From positions 2,422,501-2,486,500 of the forward strand of contig NZ_CP040396.1 of NCBI RefSeq assembly GCF_005577435.1: a DNA stretch of 64,000 nt, read 5' to 3'. The position numbers were made by a program, and so were the translations under genes. The notes under the pieces were generated by a model. It saw only the letters and a list, made by a program, of their open reading frames with translations. It ran no database searches and was not told where the DNA came from. This stretch comes from Paenibacillus algicola. GTDB taxonomy: Bacteria > Bacillota > Bacilli > Paenibacillales > Paenibacillaceae. Positions 27,327 to 36,673 of the stretch are shown here, one piece after another (position 1 is the stretch's first letter; each line of letters begins with the position of its first letter).

Positions 27327-28451
27327 CTATTCCACCAAAGCTTTCTTTAAAGCATCTCTGTTCATTTCCATAGCGCCGATATAATCGAGATTTTGCTTCA
27401 AATCCTCTTCTGTTAAGCCTTCCAGCGGATTCAGCACATCGGTCCTGGCTCCAATTTCATTGGCAATGGTCTGGGCCACCTTGGGCTGAACCAGCTTCTC
27501 GAAAAATATCGTTTTTACGTCATGCTCCTTCGCAAACGTAATAATTTCCGCCATTCGATCCGGAGAAGGCTCCTGATCTGGAGAAAGACCGGCAATCGCA
27601 ATCTGTGTCAAGCCATACCTTTTCGCGAGATATCCAAACGCTGCGTGCTGCGTAATAAACTCGGTTCGCTTGGCAGCTTTCAAGGCCTCCTCAAAAGATT
27701 GATCCAGCTCTTGCAGCTTGGCGATGTAAGCTTCTGCGTTGCTTGCGTAGCTTGCAGCATGAGCGGGATCGGCTTGCTCGTAGGCCTCCAGAATGGTGGC
27801 AACCTGCTTCTGGGCAAGTGATGGATCCAGCCATACATGGGGATCTAAGATGGTATCACCCTCTTCATGGTCGTGCTTATCCTCGGCTGTATGGTCGTGC
27901 TCCTCTTCATGCTCACCCGCGGACTCACCTTCGTGATCATGACCTTCATCATGACCCTCGTGGCCTTCTTCATGGCCTTCGCCGTGACCTTCCTCATGGC
28001 CTTCATGCCCTTCCTCATGACCATGATGATGCCCGTGATTGTGACCGTCATTTTCCCCTTCCATCAGCTCGATGCCTTCACTGGCTTTGACAACAATTCG
28101 CTTTTCGCTCGATGCACTGGATAATGCATCTTCTACCCAGCCTTCTACGCCGCCGTTATATACAAAAATATCTGCTTCCTTAATTTTGGCCATATCCTGC
28201 GGGCTGGGCTCCCAGTCATGGGGCTCCACTCCTGCAGGCACGAGCGCAACAACGTCTGCATGTTCACCTGCGATCTGCTTGCTGAATTCATACATCGGAT
28301 AAAAGGTCGTCACCACATTTAATCTCTCAGCTTCGCCGTTTTCACCGGTGACCGTTTCCTTCTCTTCATTCCCACACCCTGTCAGCATCACAACAAGACC
28401 TAACGAGACGAATGCTGTTTTGCTCAACCATTTGCTCCATCTATTCATCAT
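27327..28451 (-). CDS. znuA: Zinc ABC transporter substrate-binding lipoprotein
   Basis: 374 residues. The signal peptide ends in lipobox LTGC (Cys26), so it is anchored to the outer face of the membrane. The cluster A-I/TroA fold carries metal ligands His78 (EPHDWEPSP), His205 (LDPHVWLDP), His in FITQHAAFGY and an acidic residue near DQEPSPDRM. A long His/Glu/Gly-rich loop at residues 136-195 is typical of zinc-specific members and may gather or sense zinc. It sits downstream of znuC and znuB (44 bases) and upstream of zur (35 bases). The repetitive loop gives long false reading frames on the other strand. Confidence 0.96.
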   Translation of the reverse strand: MMNRWSKWLSKTAFVSLGLVVMLTGCGNEEKETVTGENGEAERLNVVTTFYPMYEFSKQIAGEHADVVALVPAGVEPHDWEPSPQDMAKIKEADIFVYNGGVEGWVEDALSSASSEKRIVVKASEGIELMEGENDGHNHGHHHGHEEGHEGHEEGHGEGHEEGHEGHDEGHDHEGESAGEHEEEHDHTAEDKHDHEEGDTILDPHVWLDPSLAQKQVATILEAYEQADPAHAASYASNAEAYIAKLQELDQSFEEALKAAKRTEFITQHAAFGYLAKRYGLTQIAIAGLSPDQEPSPDRMAEIITFAKEHDVKTIFFEKLVQPKVAQTIANEIGARTDVLNPLEGLTEEDLKQNLDYIGAMEMNRDALKKALVE

Positions 28452-28495
28452 AAACTCTCCTTTGTTCTACCCAATTACAATTCAAAATTTAATTC

Positions 28496-29392
28496 TTATT
28501 GATCCGTTACTGCAGCACGGTCCGTATGCCGCGCCGGCTGCTCCTTCTCGTTCTCCATTCCTCTTTCTTTCCGTTGAGTTCCTTTCTTCCACGCCGATAC
28601 CAGCCGCTTCATTCCCGTGCTGAGAATAAGCATCAACAGCAATACAAAAGCAATGGTGCCTCCCGGCGGCGTGCTCAGCTCGTATGATGCAGTCAAACCC
28701 AGGAAAACGCCGGATACACCTACCAGCATGGAAATGACCAGGGCAGCCGCAAAGCTAGACGCAATCCGTATCGCAAGGGATGCCGGCAGCACAATGAGCG
28801 AGGAAACGAGAAGAACTCCAACAATTGGCATGGCAGCCGCAACGATCATTCCGGTGACGATACTAAAACCGAGCGAGATCCATTGAACAGGTAATCCATT
28901 CGCTGTAGCTGCTTCTTCATCAACGATTATTTGATACAGCGGCCTTCGCATCAGGAAGAAAAAGATCCCGCCGATGACGGCGGCCGCACTCATAATAAAC
29001 AGCTCCATCTGATTAATGGCAACGACAGACCCAAACAAGTAGGATGTAAATCCGGTACTTACATTTTTGCTCAGGCTCATCAAGATCACAGCGGACGAAA
29101 GACCTCCGATCATAATAATGGCGATCGAGATTTCGCTGTACGTGTTATAGGCTTTGCGGACATATTCCACAACGACGGCCCCGATCACAACGATGACGAT
29201 TCCTGTTATTGTCGGGTTAAGCCCCAGGTACACTCCGCCCGCTACACCGGCAAGAGACACATGTGCCAGCATATCCGCCATCAGCGCTTGTCTCCGAAGC
29301 ATCAGATAAACGCCGAGTACAGATGCTACTATTGCAATGATGCCGCCGGCACAAAATGCCCGCTGCATGAAGTCGTAGTGCAGCATTTCCAT
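28496..29392 (-). CDS. znuB: Zinc ABC transporter permease
   Basis: 298-residue ABC-3 family permease with about eight membrane helices. The block LRRQALMADMLAHVSLAGVA near residues 33-52 is the conserved coupling-helix region that contacts the ATPase. GVLLVSSLIVLPASLAIRIA is the other typical motif. The start at 29392 has GGAGG 7 bases upstream and lies inside the znuC 3' end, a 64-base overlap that implies translational coupling and is also typical of the Bacillus counterpart. The C-terminus is a long basic cytosolic tail. Confidence 0.94.
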   Translation of the reverse strand: MEMLHYDFMQRAFCAGGIIAIVASVLGVYLMLRRQALMADMLAHVSLAGVAGGVYLGLNPTITGIVIVVIGAVVVEYVRKAYNTYSEISIAIIMIGGLSSAVILMSLSKNVSTGFTSYLFGSVVAINQMELFIMSAAAVIGGIFFFLMRRPLYQIIVDEEAATANGLPVQWISLGFSIVTGMIVAAAMPIVGVLLVSSLIVLPASLAIRIASSFAAALVISMLVGVSGVFLGLTASYELSTPPGGTIAFVLLLMLILSTGMKRLVSAWKKGTQRKERGMENEKEQPARHTDRAAVTDQ

Positions 29393-30048
29393 CCCCGGTC
29401 CTCCTTTCGCTCCAGCTTCACAATACGATGCACATACTGCTCCATCTCCTGCAATGCGTGGGTGACCATTACAACTGTTCTTCCCTGTCCTACGACCTGA
29501 TTCTGCAAGCACCGATAAAGATCTTCCCGGCTCTCGGAATCCATTCCAGTCGTCGGCTCATCCAGCAGAAGCAAGTCGGGCTCCAAAGCGAGCGCGCGGG
29601 CAATACAAATCTTTTGCTTCTGTCCTCCGGACAGCTCCCCGATTCTCTTTTGTCGAAGCTCCCACATCCCCATCTGCTTGAGCGCGTCTTCCACCATCTC
29701 ATGATCCTTGGTGTTCAATCTGCGGATCCAGGAGCCGTGCACATGCCGGCCGGAGCGCACAAATTCAGCCACAGTGCTGGGGAAGGCCGAATTAAAGGCA
29801 GCCACCTGCTGGGAAACATAGCCGATTCTAAGCTTGGTCCCATCCTCTTTACGTTTCGCCAGCTGTACCTTTCCGTTCCAAGGCCTCAGCAAGCCCAGCA
29901 TCAGCTTGAGTAAAGTCGATTTGGCAGCTCCATTCTGTCCGGTAACAGCTATAAATTCACCCTCATCAATATGTACACTGACTTCCTCCAGACAAGGAAC
30001 ATCTTCGTAGCCAAACTCCACATTATTCATCGATATGATCGTTGCCAT
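29329..30048 (-). CDS. znuC: Zinc ABC transporter ATP-binding protein
   Basis: 239-residue ATPase and first gene of the operon. Walker A reads GQNGAAKSTLL, with Ala where most ABC proteins have Gly; Bacillus ZnuC has the same change, so it is a family trait. The Q-loop is YVSQQ, the signature LSGGQKQK and Walker B LLLLDEPTTGMD, followed by the His switch MVTHA. The C-terminus (GWKCCTTTSC) also matches the Bacillus protein. Zur-box palindromes lie 64-100 bases upstream, so it should be expressed when zinc is scarce. Confidence 0.95.
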   Translation of the reverse strand: MATIISMNNVEFGYEDVPCLEEVSVHIDEGEFIAVTGQNGAAKSTLLKLMLGLLRPWNGKVQLAKRKEDGTKLRIGYVSQQVAAFNSAFPSTVAEFVRSGRHVHGSWIRRLNTKDHEMVEDALKQMGMWELRQKRIGELSGGQKQKICIARALALEPDLLLLDEPTTGMDSESREDLYRCLQNQVVGQGRTVVMVTHALQEMEQYVHRIVKLERKEDRGWKCCTTTSCSGHFVPAASLQ

Positions 30049-30111
30049 CTCTTTGAAACCACCTTTCCCCTTACGAGCCTTACGAACTACATCCTAGCAG
30101 CTATATTTCAT

Positions 30112-30148
30112 ACGTAAACATTACGATTATTAATAGTAACAATTACGA
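30112..30148 (-). promoter_or_regulatory. Two Zur-box-like operators upstream of znuC
   Basis: ACGTAAACATTACGA (30112-30126) contains the perfect half-sites CGTAA and TTACG with a 3-base centre. TAGTAACAATTACGA (30134-30148) is a second, less perfect copy. They match the Bacillus Zur consensus TCGTAATNATTACGA in layout. Two further TTACGA half-sites occur in direct orientation at 30071-30085. Repression of znuCBA-zur-cobW by zinc-bound Zur is inferred. Confidence 0.7.
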
Positions 30149-30194
30149 ATAATATTTTAACAACTCCACTCCTCCGCGTCAATGGCAAGGTGCT

Positions 30195-30249
30195 TTGACA
30201 TCTATTTCTACTCTCATTTATAATAAAAATTAATTCGTAAGTATTACGA
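30195..30249 (+). promoter_or_regulatory. folE2 promoter with overlapping Zur box
   Basis: -35 TTGACA (30195-30200) and -10 TATAAT (30219-30224), both perfect, with an 18-base spacer. A perfect palindrome TCGTAA-GTA-TTACGA (30235-30249) covers the expected transcription start, the ideal position for repression by Zur. Confidence 0.85.
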
Positions 30250-30278
30250 TCACTACAGATCATACTAAGGAGAAGCCC

Positions 30279-31199
30279 ATGAACTCAAATCACCCTTTTG
30301 TTTTACCGGACAAGAGCCGGAGGCATACTATTTTCGGTTCGGTAGACCCTACTCCAGGTCATAAGCCTACTACTAAAGAGGATATGATTGATTTACAGAA
30401 TCAAAAAGATAATTACTTGTTTCCTCTCGATCAGGTTGGCATCAGTCGAGTGCGCCATCCCATACAAATCCAGTCAAGCCTGGCCCCCTTTGTACAGACA
30501 AGCATTGCGACTCTTGAATTAACAACAAGCCTCAAGCTGGAATCCAAAGGAATTAATATGAGCCGATTGACAGAGCATTTGGAGGCCTATCGCCATAAAG
30601 GCCTGACGGCTGACCTCTCGCTGCTATGTAGGTTTACAGAAGAGCTGTCCCAATATATGGAGGCCCATCATGCCGAGATCACGGTGACTTTTCCGTGGTT
30701 TTTCGAGCGGACTGCGCCTGTGTCGGGTTTGAGCGGATTAAGTCATGCTGATGTGAGCATGAAGGTGATTTATGAGGAAGGAAAGCCTTTCACCGCTAAC
30801 ATGGGCTTGAGCGTTGCTGTTACAACACTGTGTCCGTGCTCCAAAGAAATTAGTGAATACAGCGCCCATAATCAGCGCGGTGTTGTCACCCTATCGGTGG
30901 TCGTGGACCCCTTGATGGCTCCTGGCTTTGACTGGAAAACCGTGCTTCTGCATGCTGCGGAATCTAATGCCAGCAGTGCCCTGCACCCCATTTTAAAGCG
31001 TCCGGACGAGAAAAAAGTAACGGAGCACGCCTATGAGAATCCCCGCTTCGTAGAAGATATGGTTCGCCTTGTGGCTGCCGATTTATATGAGATTGAAGAG
31101 GTACAAGCCTTTACCGTTGAGTGTAGGAACGAGGAATCGATCCACCTTCATGATGCGATAGCGCGAATCACGTACGACAAGCGAAATGAAAGGCATTGA
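30279..31199 (+). CDS. folE2: GTP cyclohydrolase IB (zinc-independent, FolE2)
   Basis: 306-residue enzyme that converts GTP to 7,8-dihydroneopterin triphosphate, the first step of folate synthesis. The type IB family motif with the active-site cysteine is TLCPCSKEIS, and NQRGVVTLSV and the HLHDA C-terminal block also match. Unlike FolE1 it does not need zinc, so many bacteria induce it in zinc starvation. That is borne out here by a perfect Zur box over its promoter and by the divergent zinc-uptake operon. AAGGAG is 7 bases before the ATG. Confidence 0.95.
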   Translation: MNSNHPFVLPDKSRRHTIFGSVDPTPGHKPTTKEDMIDLQNQKDNYLFPLDQVGISRVRHPIQIQSSLAPFVQTSIATLELTTSLKLESKGINMSRLTEHLEAYRHKGLTADLSLLCRFTEELSQYMEAHHAEITVTFPWFFERTAPVSGLSGLSHADVSMKVIYEEGKPFTANMGLSVAVTTLCPCSKEISEYSAHNQRGVVTLSVVVDPLMAPGFDWKTVLLHAAESNASSALHPILKRPDEKKVTEHAYENPRFVEDMVRLVAADLYEIEEVQAFTVECRNEESIHLHDAIARITYDKRNERH

Positions 31200-31228
31200 T
31201 AATCGGCGGATGAGCTGGCAAGTACAGC

Positions 31229-31263
31229 AAAAGACCCATGAAGCACATCTTCATGGGTCTTTT
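31229..31263. terminator. Bidirectional terminator between folE2 and the mannosidase gene
   Basis: AAAAGACCCATGAAG (31229-31243) and CTTCATGGGTCTTTT (31249-31263) form a 15-bp stem with A/T runs at both ends, between two convergent genes. Confidence 0.9.
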
Positions 31264-31273
31264 GAGCATCTTA

Positions 31274-34200
31274 TTATATTTTGATCGATTTTACTTCAAA
31301 AGGCTTGAAATCCAGAGTAATGCTGCCATCCTCCACCTTCAGCGCCTGTTGATCCAGCTCATCCTCCAGCAAATTGACAGAAGTGACTCTGATGCCTGGG
31401 TAAGGCCAGCTCAAGGTCACGGTTTCCCGGCCTCCTGAGGATTCGTAAAGCCGCACGATGGTGCCTCCGCCCTTCTCGGCCGGCTTTACGGTATCGAGGA
31501 TCACATGGCGGCTGCTCAGCTTCAGCCAGGATAGCTCAGCAGGCCGTGCTGGTGTCGAAGCCGCGGCTTCTTTTAGGGCTTCAACGATGTGAACCGGCGT
31601 GTTCAGCTCAGCAGCCTCTCGGACTGTATGAGCCTGACTCCAGCTTCCTTCATGCGGGTACAGCGCGTATGTGAACTCGTGCTCTCCGCGGTCAGCCGCG
31701 ACATCCGGCCAGGATGGCGCGCGCAGCAAGGACAGGCGCATCACCCCATCCTTGATGTCATAGCCGTATTTGCAGTCGTTCAGCAGGCTGACTCCAAATC
31801 CGTTCTCCGACACATCTGCCCAGCGGTAGCCGCACACCTCGAATTGCGCCTGCTCCCAGCTGGTGTTGCGATGGGTCGGCCGCTCCAGTGCGCCGAACGG
31901 AATCTCATAGCTTGCTTTGGACGCCACCAGATCTACGGGAAAAGCGACCTTCAGCAGCTTATGATCCTCTTTCCAATCCACATGCGTCTTAAAATCCACC
32001 CGTCTGCGATCTTCATAGAAGGTCATTTCTTGGGTGATGATTGATTGTCCCAATTTCCAGGTGAAGCTGAGCACTTGCTTGACCCGTCCTCTCAGCAATA
32101 CCTTTTTCTGAATCAGCGTCACTTGATCTGCCCGCTTCGTCTCATAACGGGGATCGATGTCCCACGCGTCCCAGTAGGTTGGACGGTCATGGAATAGCTG
32201 CAGCTCATTTGCAACGCAGCCTGCAGAGATAAGCTCCCGGTTACTGAGCTTATCATACCAGCTGGTAATTTCACCTAGTTCATTAAAGATCAGCTTGTAA
32301 AACGGGGTATCTATCCCCTCTCCCAAATCCTCATGGATTGCAGCAGCTTCGATTGCCGGGTCAGAGCCCGATGCAGCGGCCGGCTGGACCCAGATTGTCT
32401 TATATCCAAATCCCGGAATTTCTTTGACCTGGATCGTTAAGGTTACGCCCGCTCCCGTACCCTGGCTCACATCAAACATAAGGGGACCCTGCGCATCATA
32501 AACGGCAGCATGGCGCAGCTCTTTGCCGCCTTGAATTTCGATCGTCTCGTTACGGCTCCAGCCCAGGCTGTTATAGATGACATATGCCCCTCCATCCCGT
32601 GAAGAGACATCTACCTGAGCGGTAATCGCCGCAAGCGAGTTTTTCAAAGACCCTTCTCCAATTTCAAAAATACGCCCGTACTCCGCCGTTGACGTTTCAT
32701 ACGCCTCCGGTATAGCTGTTCCCGGAATAATATCATGGAATTGATTCAGCAGAATCAGCTTCCATCCTTCCTCCAGGTTCTGGGCGGGAAGGGCTGAAGA
32801 CACATCCAGTGAAGCCATGGTTCCCCAGAGCTCGGCATCCCGATACAGCCGCTCAGCATAACGGTTATAGCGCTTGTTCTTGGCATGAGTAGTATATGTG
32901 CCCCGGTGCAGCTCCAAATACAGATCGCCATGCCACTTCGGCAGCTGAGGCTGCTTCTGTTCGATACTCTGGAAGAAATCTGCCGCCGTCGCAAAGCGCA
33001 CCTTCGGCTGCCCCGGCATCAGATCACCGCGCCGCACATACTCTACCATCTCATGAGTCACACCGCCGCCGCCATCACCATGTCCATACAGAAGCATCAG
33101 CTCATCCTGCTGATCCTTGTGACCAAAGGACTGCCAGTGCTCGTGAATATCCTTGGGCAGTGTATGCTCATTCACGCCATGATTCTGATAGGAAAGCAGC
33201 TCTGTTCCATCTATACCGACCCAATAAAACAAGTCATACGGAAATTTGTTCGTATCATTCCAGCCCAGCTTCGTCGTCATGAAGTAGCGTACTCCCGCCT
33301 GCTTCAGCAGCTGTGGAAGTGAAGCACAGTACCCGAAAGTATCCGGCAGCCACTCAATATCGGAACGCTTCCCGAACTCTTGTTCATAAAATAGCTGGCC
33401 GTGCAGCATTTGACGCACCAATGACTCGCCGTTTGGAATATTGAGATCCGGCTCAACCCACATCCCGCCGACGAGCTCCCATCGGCCTTCCGCGATGAGC
33501 GGCTTGATTTTGCTATACAGCTCCGGGTAATGCTCTTTGACAAAAGCGTATAAAATAGGCTGGCTCTGACTGTATTTAAAGTCCGGATATTTCTCCATCA
33601 GCGTGGTAACCGTGGAAAAGGTCCGGCTGACCTTGCGTACCGTTTCCCGGACCGGCCATAGCCAGGCAATATCAATATGGGATTGTCCTACCATATGCAT
33701 GACGCCATTCAAGCCCTCATCCGGCTTCTCTTGACGTACCTTGTCCATGAGCTTGGACTCAATCGCCGAGATGCGCTGCCCGTCAGCCAGCACTGCATCT
33801 GCAGCGCCATACAATTCATCCATCACCTGCGTCAACTGCTTGTGAATGCGAAGACGCCGTAAATCCTCCTCTGGGAGATAGCGGCAGGCTTCATACGCAA
33901 CTTTTACGGAATGCAGGAGGTTCTGAACTGGTTCATTAACCCAGACCAGCCGGCTCGTAATGCCTGAAATGACAGGCTGAATCACCGCCTGCTGATTTAA
34001 AGGATCTACGGGCTCCGGTATGGGATCATACAGCTCGATGTCCAGCTGTGGTGCAGTCCCTACCCTCGCCGCAGGCAGCGGTACAAACCAATGGTTACGA
34101 TCCAGGCCATGATACGGCTCTCCATTCACCTTCAACAGACCTTCGCCACCCGCCTCAAATACAAGAGCAGCCTCTGCACCTTGCCAGTGAGATGGAATTT

Positions 34201-34402
34201 CCACCTGCTTGCTTAGAAAATACGTAATCCCATGCTGGCTGTTCAACGGATTCACGGAGGTCAGCTCCGGCTGCTCCGTCAACCTTTCATACACCCCGGG
34301 CATGATGTATTTAGCCTTTTGCATAGTCCATTCCGTAATCTCAATGCCTTCTCTCCACTGCTTATCTGACAAAAACTGAATAAACCGCTGGATGTAAATC
34401 AT
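31274..34402 (-). CDS. Alpha-mannosidase (glycoside hydrolase family 38)
   Basis: 1042-residue cytosolic enzyme of the GH38 type that releases alpha-linked mannose. The catalytic domain contains GQSHIDIAWLWP near residue 240 (zinc ligands His and Asp), MWVEPDLNIPNGESLV with the likely nucleophile Asp near 319, DTFGYCASLPQ and YGHGDGGGGVT. The large C-terminal beta-domains follow. There is no signal peptide, so the substrate must be imported, probably mannosides from yeast or plant glycans. AAAGGA is 9 bases upstream of the ATG. It is divergent from a LacI regulator that probably controls it. No sugar transporter is adjacent. Confidence 0.95.
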   Translation of the reverse strand: MIYIQRFIQFLSDKQWREGIEITEWTMQKAKYIMPGVYERLTEQPELTSVNPLNSQHGITYFLSKQVEIPSHWQGAEAALVFEAGGEGLLKVNGEPYHGLDRNHWFVPLPAARVGTAPQLDIELYDPIPEPVDPLNQQAVIQPVISGITSRLVWVNEPVQNLLHSVKVAYEACRYLPEEDLRRLRIHKQLTQVMDELYGAADAVLADGQRISAIESKLMDKVRQEKPDEGLNGVMHMVGQSHIDIAWLWPVRETVRKVSRTFSTVTTLMEKYPDFKYSQSQPILYAFVKEHYPELYSKIKPLIAEGRWELVGGMWVEPDLNIPNGESLVRQMLHGQLFYEQEFGKRSDIEWLPDTFGYCASLPQLLKQAGVRYFMTTKLGWNDTNKFPYDLFYWVGIDGTELLSYQNHGVNEHTLPKDIHEHWQSFGHKDQQDELMLLYGHGDGGGGVTHEMVEYVRRGDLMPGQPKVRFATAADFFQSIEQKQPQLPKWHGDLYLELHRGTYTTHAKNKRYNRYAERLYRDAELWGTMASLDVSSALPAQNLEEGWKLILLNQFHDIIPGTAIPEAYETSTAEYGRIFEIGEGSLKNSLAAITAQVDVSSRDGGAYVIYNSLGWSRNETIEIQGGKELRHAAVYDAQGPLMFDVSQGTGAGVTLTIQVKEIPGFGYKTIWVQPAAASGSDPAIEAAAIHEDLGEGIDTPFYKLIFNELGEITSWYDKLSNRELISAGCVANELQLFHDRPTYWDAWDIDPRYETKRADQVTLIQKKVLLRGRVKQVLSFTWKLGQSIITQEMTFYEDRRRVDFKTHVDWKEDHKLLKVAFPVDLVASKASYEIPFGALERPTHRNTSWEQAQFEVCGYRWADVSENGFGVSLLNDCKYGYDIKDGVMRLSLLRAPSWPDVAADRGEHEFTYALYPHEGSWSQAHTVREAAELNTPVHIVEALKEAAASTPARPAELSWLKLSSRHVILDTVKPAEKGGGTIVRLYESSGGRETVTLSWPYPGIRVTSVNLLEDELDQQALKVEDGSITLDFKPFEVKSIKI

Positions 34403-34492
34403 AGGCTGCCGTCCTTTCGTGACTTGAAGAAGTGAGTATAAAGCATATAATGCCTTCTTTATATATTGTTATTTTTGTTATCATCAACTATC

Positions 34493-34502
34493 ATAACGTT
34501 AT
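34493..34502. promoter_or_regulatory. Possible LacI-type operator
   Basis: ATAACGTTAT is a perfect 10-bp palindrome with the central CG typical of LacI-family sites. It lies between the divergent mannosidase and LacI genes. A longer imperfect inverted repeat (GTTATCAT and ATCATAAC, 34477-34497) overlaps it. Inferred by pattern and position only. Confidence 0.35.
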
Positions 34503-34584
34503 TAGCCTTTAGTGTACTTCGGAGCGTATTAAACGTCAATGCGATTTCATGAAGAATTGGAATCAACATAGAGGAGAAATGAAT

Positions 34585-35637
34585 ATGTCACGAAAAGTAT
34601 CGATTCAAACCTTGGCCGACCAGCTTGGCCTGTCCAAATATGCCGTTTCCAGAGCATTGAGCGGAAAGTCAGGCGTCAGTGAAGCGACACGCAGCCGGGT
34701 GCTGGAGCTAGCCAGAGCATCAGGCTATCGCACTTCAATAGCTATAGCTAAGCCTGACAACCAGGAATCGCCGGATGACAGCCGGGAGTCTTCCTTCGTG
34801 CTGATCTGCATGAAGCAGCAGAACCGCGGCGAGCCGAACTATTGGGAGCGGGTGCTTTCAGGCATGCTTGCAGCCTGTGAGGAGCGAGGATGGCTGCATG
34901 CAATCGTATCTCCGCCGCAGGAGCTGTCGCCTGCAGACGTTCCGGCAGAGCAGCTCATTGCCCCTCATGTCCATTGGGATCAATGCATTGGCATCATTGT
35001 TATGGGGGCTTTTCCATATCCGCTGCTGCAGCGAATGGCAGATATCCAGCTTCCCTTAGTCCTTGTGGATCATCAGGAGCCGCTGCTGCAGTGTGATACG
35101 GTTCGCCATGACGATGTGAATGCCGGAGCCACAGCTTCTACGTTTCTCCAGTCACAGCATTGTCGGCGTATTGGCTTCATTACCGACGATGGACGCTCGG
35201 CGAGCTTTTTGCAGCGAAGGATCGGTGTGCAATTAGGTGTGGGTGGTGACTTTTTGCAGCAAGGCACGACTCTGCTGGAATGGCAGGTGCCCTACGAAAG
35301 AGGTCATTGGGGAGATGAAGTGCTGAAGTCTCTGGAGCAGATCCCGGAGGACGAGCGTCCTGACGGATGGATTGGGGCGAACGATGATATCGCGCTGGAG
35401 TGGATGGAGACTTTGCAAAAACACGGCTACTCCATTCCGGAGGACTGCCGGGTCATCGGCATAGATAATGTGTGGGGGGCTTCACTCTCCTCTCCGACAC
35501 TTACAACGATTCAGCTGAGCAAGGAAGAGCTGGGTGCCCGGGCCATTGAAGCGCTGGAACGGCGCCTGCATCGCCCGGGGGCACCGGTGGAAACGATCAT
35601 GCTTTCTACCCGGCTAATTCCGCGGAAATCGGCCTAA
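34585..35637 (+). CDS. LacI-family transcriptional regulator
   Basis: 350 residues. The N-terminal helix-turn-helix and hinge are seen in SIQTLADQLGLSKYAVSRAL, then VSEATRSRVLELARASGYR. The periplasmic-binding-like effector domain follows, with the usual DDIALEWMETLQKHGYSIPE and VIGIDNVWGASLSSPTLTTI blocks. The start at 34585 is used because GAGGAG is 8 bases upstream; nearby ATGs at 34549 and 34579 are too far from or too close to it. It is divergent from the GH38 alpha-mannosidase, which is its most likely target; the effector is then probably a mannose-containing sugar. Confidence 0.9.
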   Translation: MSRKVSIQTLADQLGLSKYAVSRALSGKSGVSEATRSRVLELARASGYRTSIAIAKPDNQESPDDSRESSFVLICMKQQNRGEPNYWERVLSGMLAACEERGWLHAIVSPPQELSPADVPAEQLIAPHVHWDQCIGIIVMGAFPYPLLQRMADIQLPLVLVDHQEPLLQCDTVRHDDVNAGATASTFLQSQHCRRIGFITDDGRSASFLQRRIGVQLGVGGDFLQQGTTLLEWQVPYERGHWGDEVLKSLEQIPEDERPDGWIGANDDIALEWMETLQKHGYSIPEDCRVIGIDNVWGASLSSPTLTTIQLSKEELGARAIEALERRLHRPGAPVETIMLSTRLIPRKSA

Positions 35638-35659
35638 CGATCACTTTTGGCATTAGATA

Positions 35660-36187
35660 TTATAAAGTGATCCTGCTCCATCGGCTGTCATACTGCTGCA
35701 GCCGAGGATGAAGTGAAGCGGGCTCGTCCAGAAGCAGCAAGCGGATCTTGACAATCCACTCCTGAAACACATGATAAGAGGCGAAGGCATTGGCTGTTTC
35801 TCCAGACACCAGCAGAAAATACGGAGCTGGATTCTTCTCGGTCAGGTGGCGGAGGGCGGCTTCGATCGGGACGTATTTTTTCCGTTTGCCTTCCCAGGCG
35901 TCCAGCTCGATATCACCTACGCTATGCTCCTGAATCCAGTCCTGTAATGCGTTTTCTCTTTTATAAAAGGAGGTCCCCTCCCGTTTATACATTCGTTTCA
36001 TCGTCTGTTCATGGAGTGGATAAAGCACGAGCCGCTGAAATGCCTGCTCGCTCTTCACCTGTACCGCTTGAGACAGCCCTTGCTCTCTGCCGATTTCTTC
36101 AAAAGGATCATAATAGATCAGTGTGCCTTTGGTTGTCTCCACAGGGGGGACATATCCATAGGGCACCTTTTGCAGGTTTCGAGTCAT
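35660..36187 (-). CDS. Hypothetical protein, 175 residues
   Basis: No family recognised. The protein is soluble and basic, with TKGTLIYYDPFEEIGREQ, then a helical region (FQRLVLYPLHEQTMKRMYKR) and a C-terminal part containing APYFLLVSGETANAFASYHV and VKIRLLLLDEPA. The second ATG (36187) is chosen because AGGAGG is about 8 bases upstream; the first is too close. It lies 60 bases after the ferredoxin gene on the same strand and may be co-transcribed with it. Its 3' end forms one arm of an inverted repeat shared with the LacI gene end. Confidence 0.6.
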   Translation of the reverse strand: MTRNLQKVPYGYVPPVETTKGTLIYYDPFEEIGREQGLSQAVQVKSEQAFQRLVLYPLHEQTMKRMYKREGTSFYKRENALQDWIQEHSVGDIELDAWEGKRKKYVPIEAALRHLTEKNPAPYFLLVSGETANAFASYHVFQEWIVKIRLLLLDEPASLHPRLQQYDSRWSRITL

Positions 36188-36247
36188 ACACATTCCCTCC
36201 TAACCGTTATACAAGATAGCATGCGGCATCTGGCGCTCTCCTTATTC

Positions 36248-36640
36248 CTAGAAATAAGGCGCGTGCCGAATCGTCATATCTCCGGGCTGCTTCACCTTGA
36301 CTTGGCAGCCTAACCGGTAGCCTTCCTCCAGCTCCTCCGGATCGAGCCGAGCCTCCTCAGCCTCGTTCGGAGAGGAGAGCAGCTCCTCTCCTTCCAGTAT
36401 GATGCAGCGGCATCGCGCACAGGTTCCACGTTTGCAAAAGGAGTTCCATTCAACCTGATGCATCTCCGCGATCTGAAGAACGGTCTCCCCGATGATCGGC
36501 TCTACCGACCTCTGCACACCGGATTTAATGAGAAGCAGGGTGCGCTCTTCGTCCCGCTCCGTTGTGATCACGAGCTCCGGCTCAAGGTTAGAAGCGGACT
36601 TCCGGCGTTGATTCAGATATGACTTCAGTCGCTTGAGCAT
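36248..36640 (-). CDS. 2Fe-2S ferredoxin (plant type)
   Basis: 130-residue electron carrier with the plant-type iron-sulfur motif Cys69-X4-Cys74-X2-Cys77 and a distant Cys112 (GYRLGCQVKV). An extra Cys79 is present. The N-terminal 20 residues are basic and probably unstructured. The fold blocks GETVLQIAEMHQVEWNSFC and LSSPNEAEEARLDPEELEEG match ferredoxins of the Fdx/CowN-independent soluble type. The redox partner is not evident from neighbours. GAGGGGGTGATTCC precedes the ATG. Confidence 0.88.
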   Translation of the reverse strand: MLKRLKSYLNQRRKSASNLEPELVITTERDEERTLLLIKSGVQRSVEPIIGETVLQIAEMHQVEWNSFCKRGTCARCRCIILEGEELLSSPNEAEEARLDPEELEEGYRLGCQVKVKQPGDMTIRHAPYF

Positions 36641-36673
36641 GGAATCACCCCCTCTTCATATCTCCATGATACA

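Noticed and set aside
27743..28124. His- and Phe-rich plus-strand reading frames
   Set aside because: They are antisense readings of the His/Glu repeats in znuA.
35639..35672. Inverted repeat GATCACTTT / AAAGTGATC between the LacI gene and the convergent hypothetical gene
   Set aside because: It has no T-run on either strand, so it was not called a terminator; it may still be an RNA stem.
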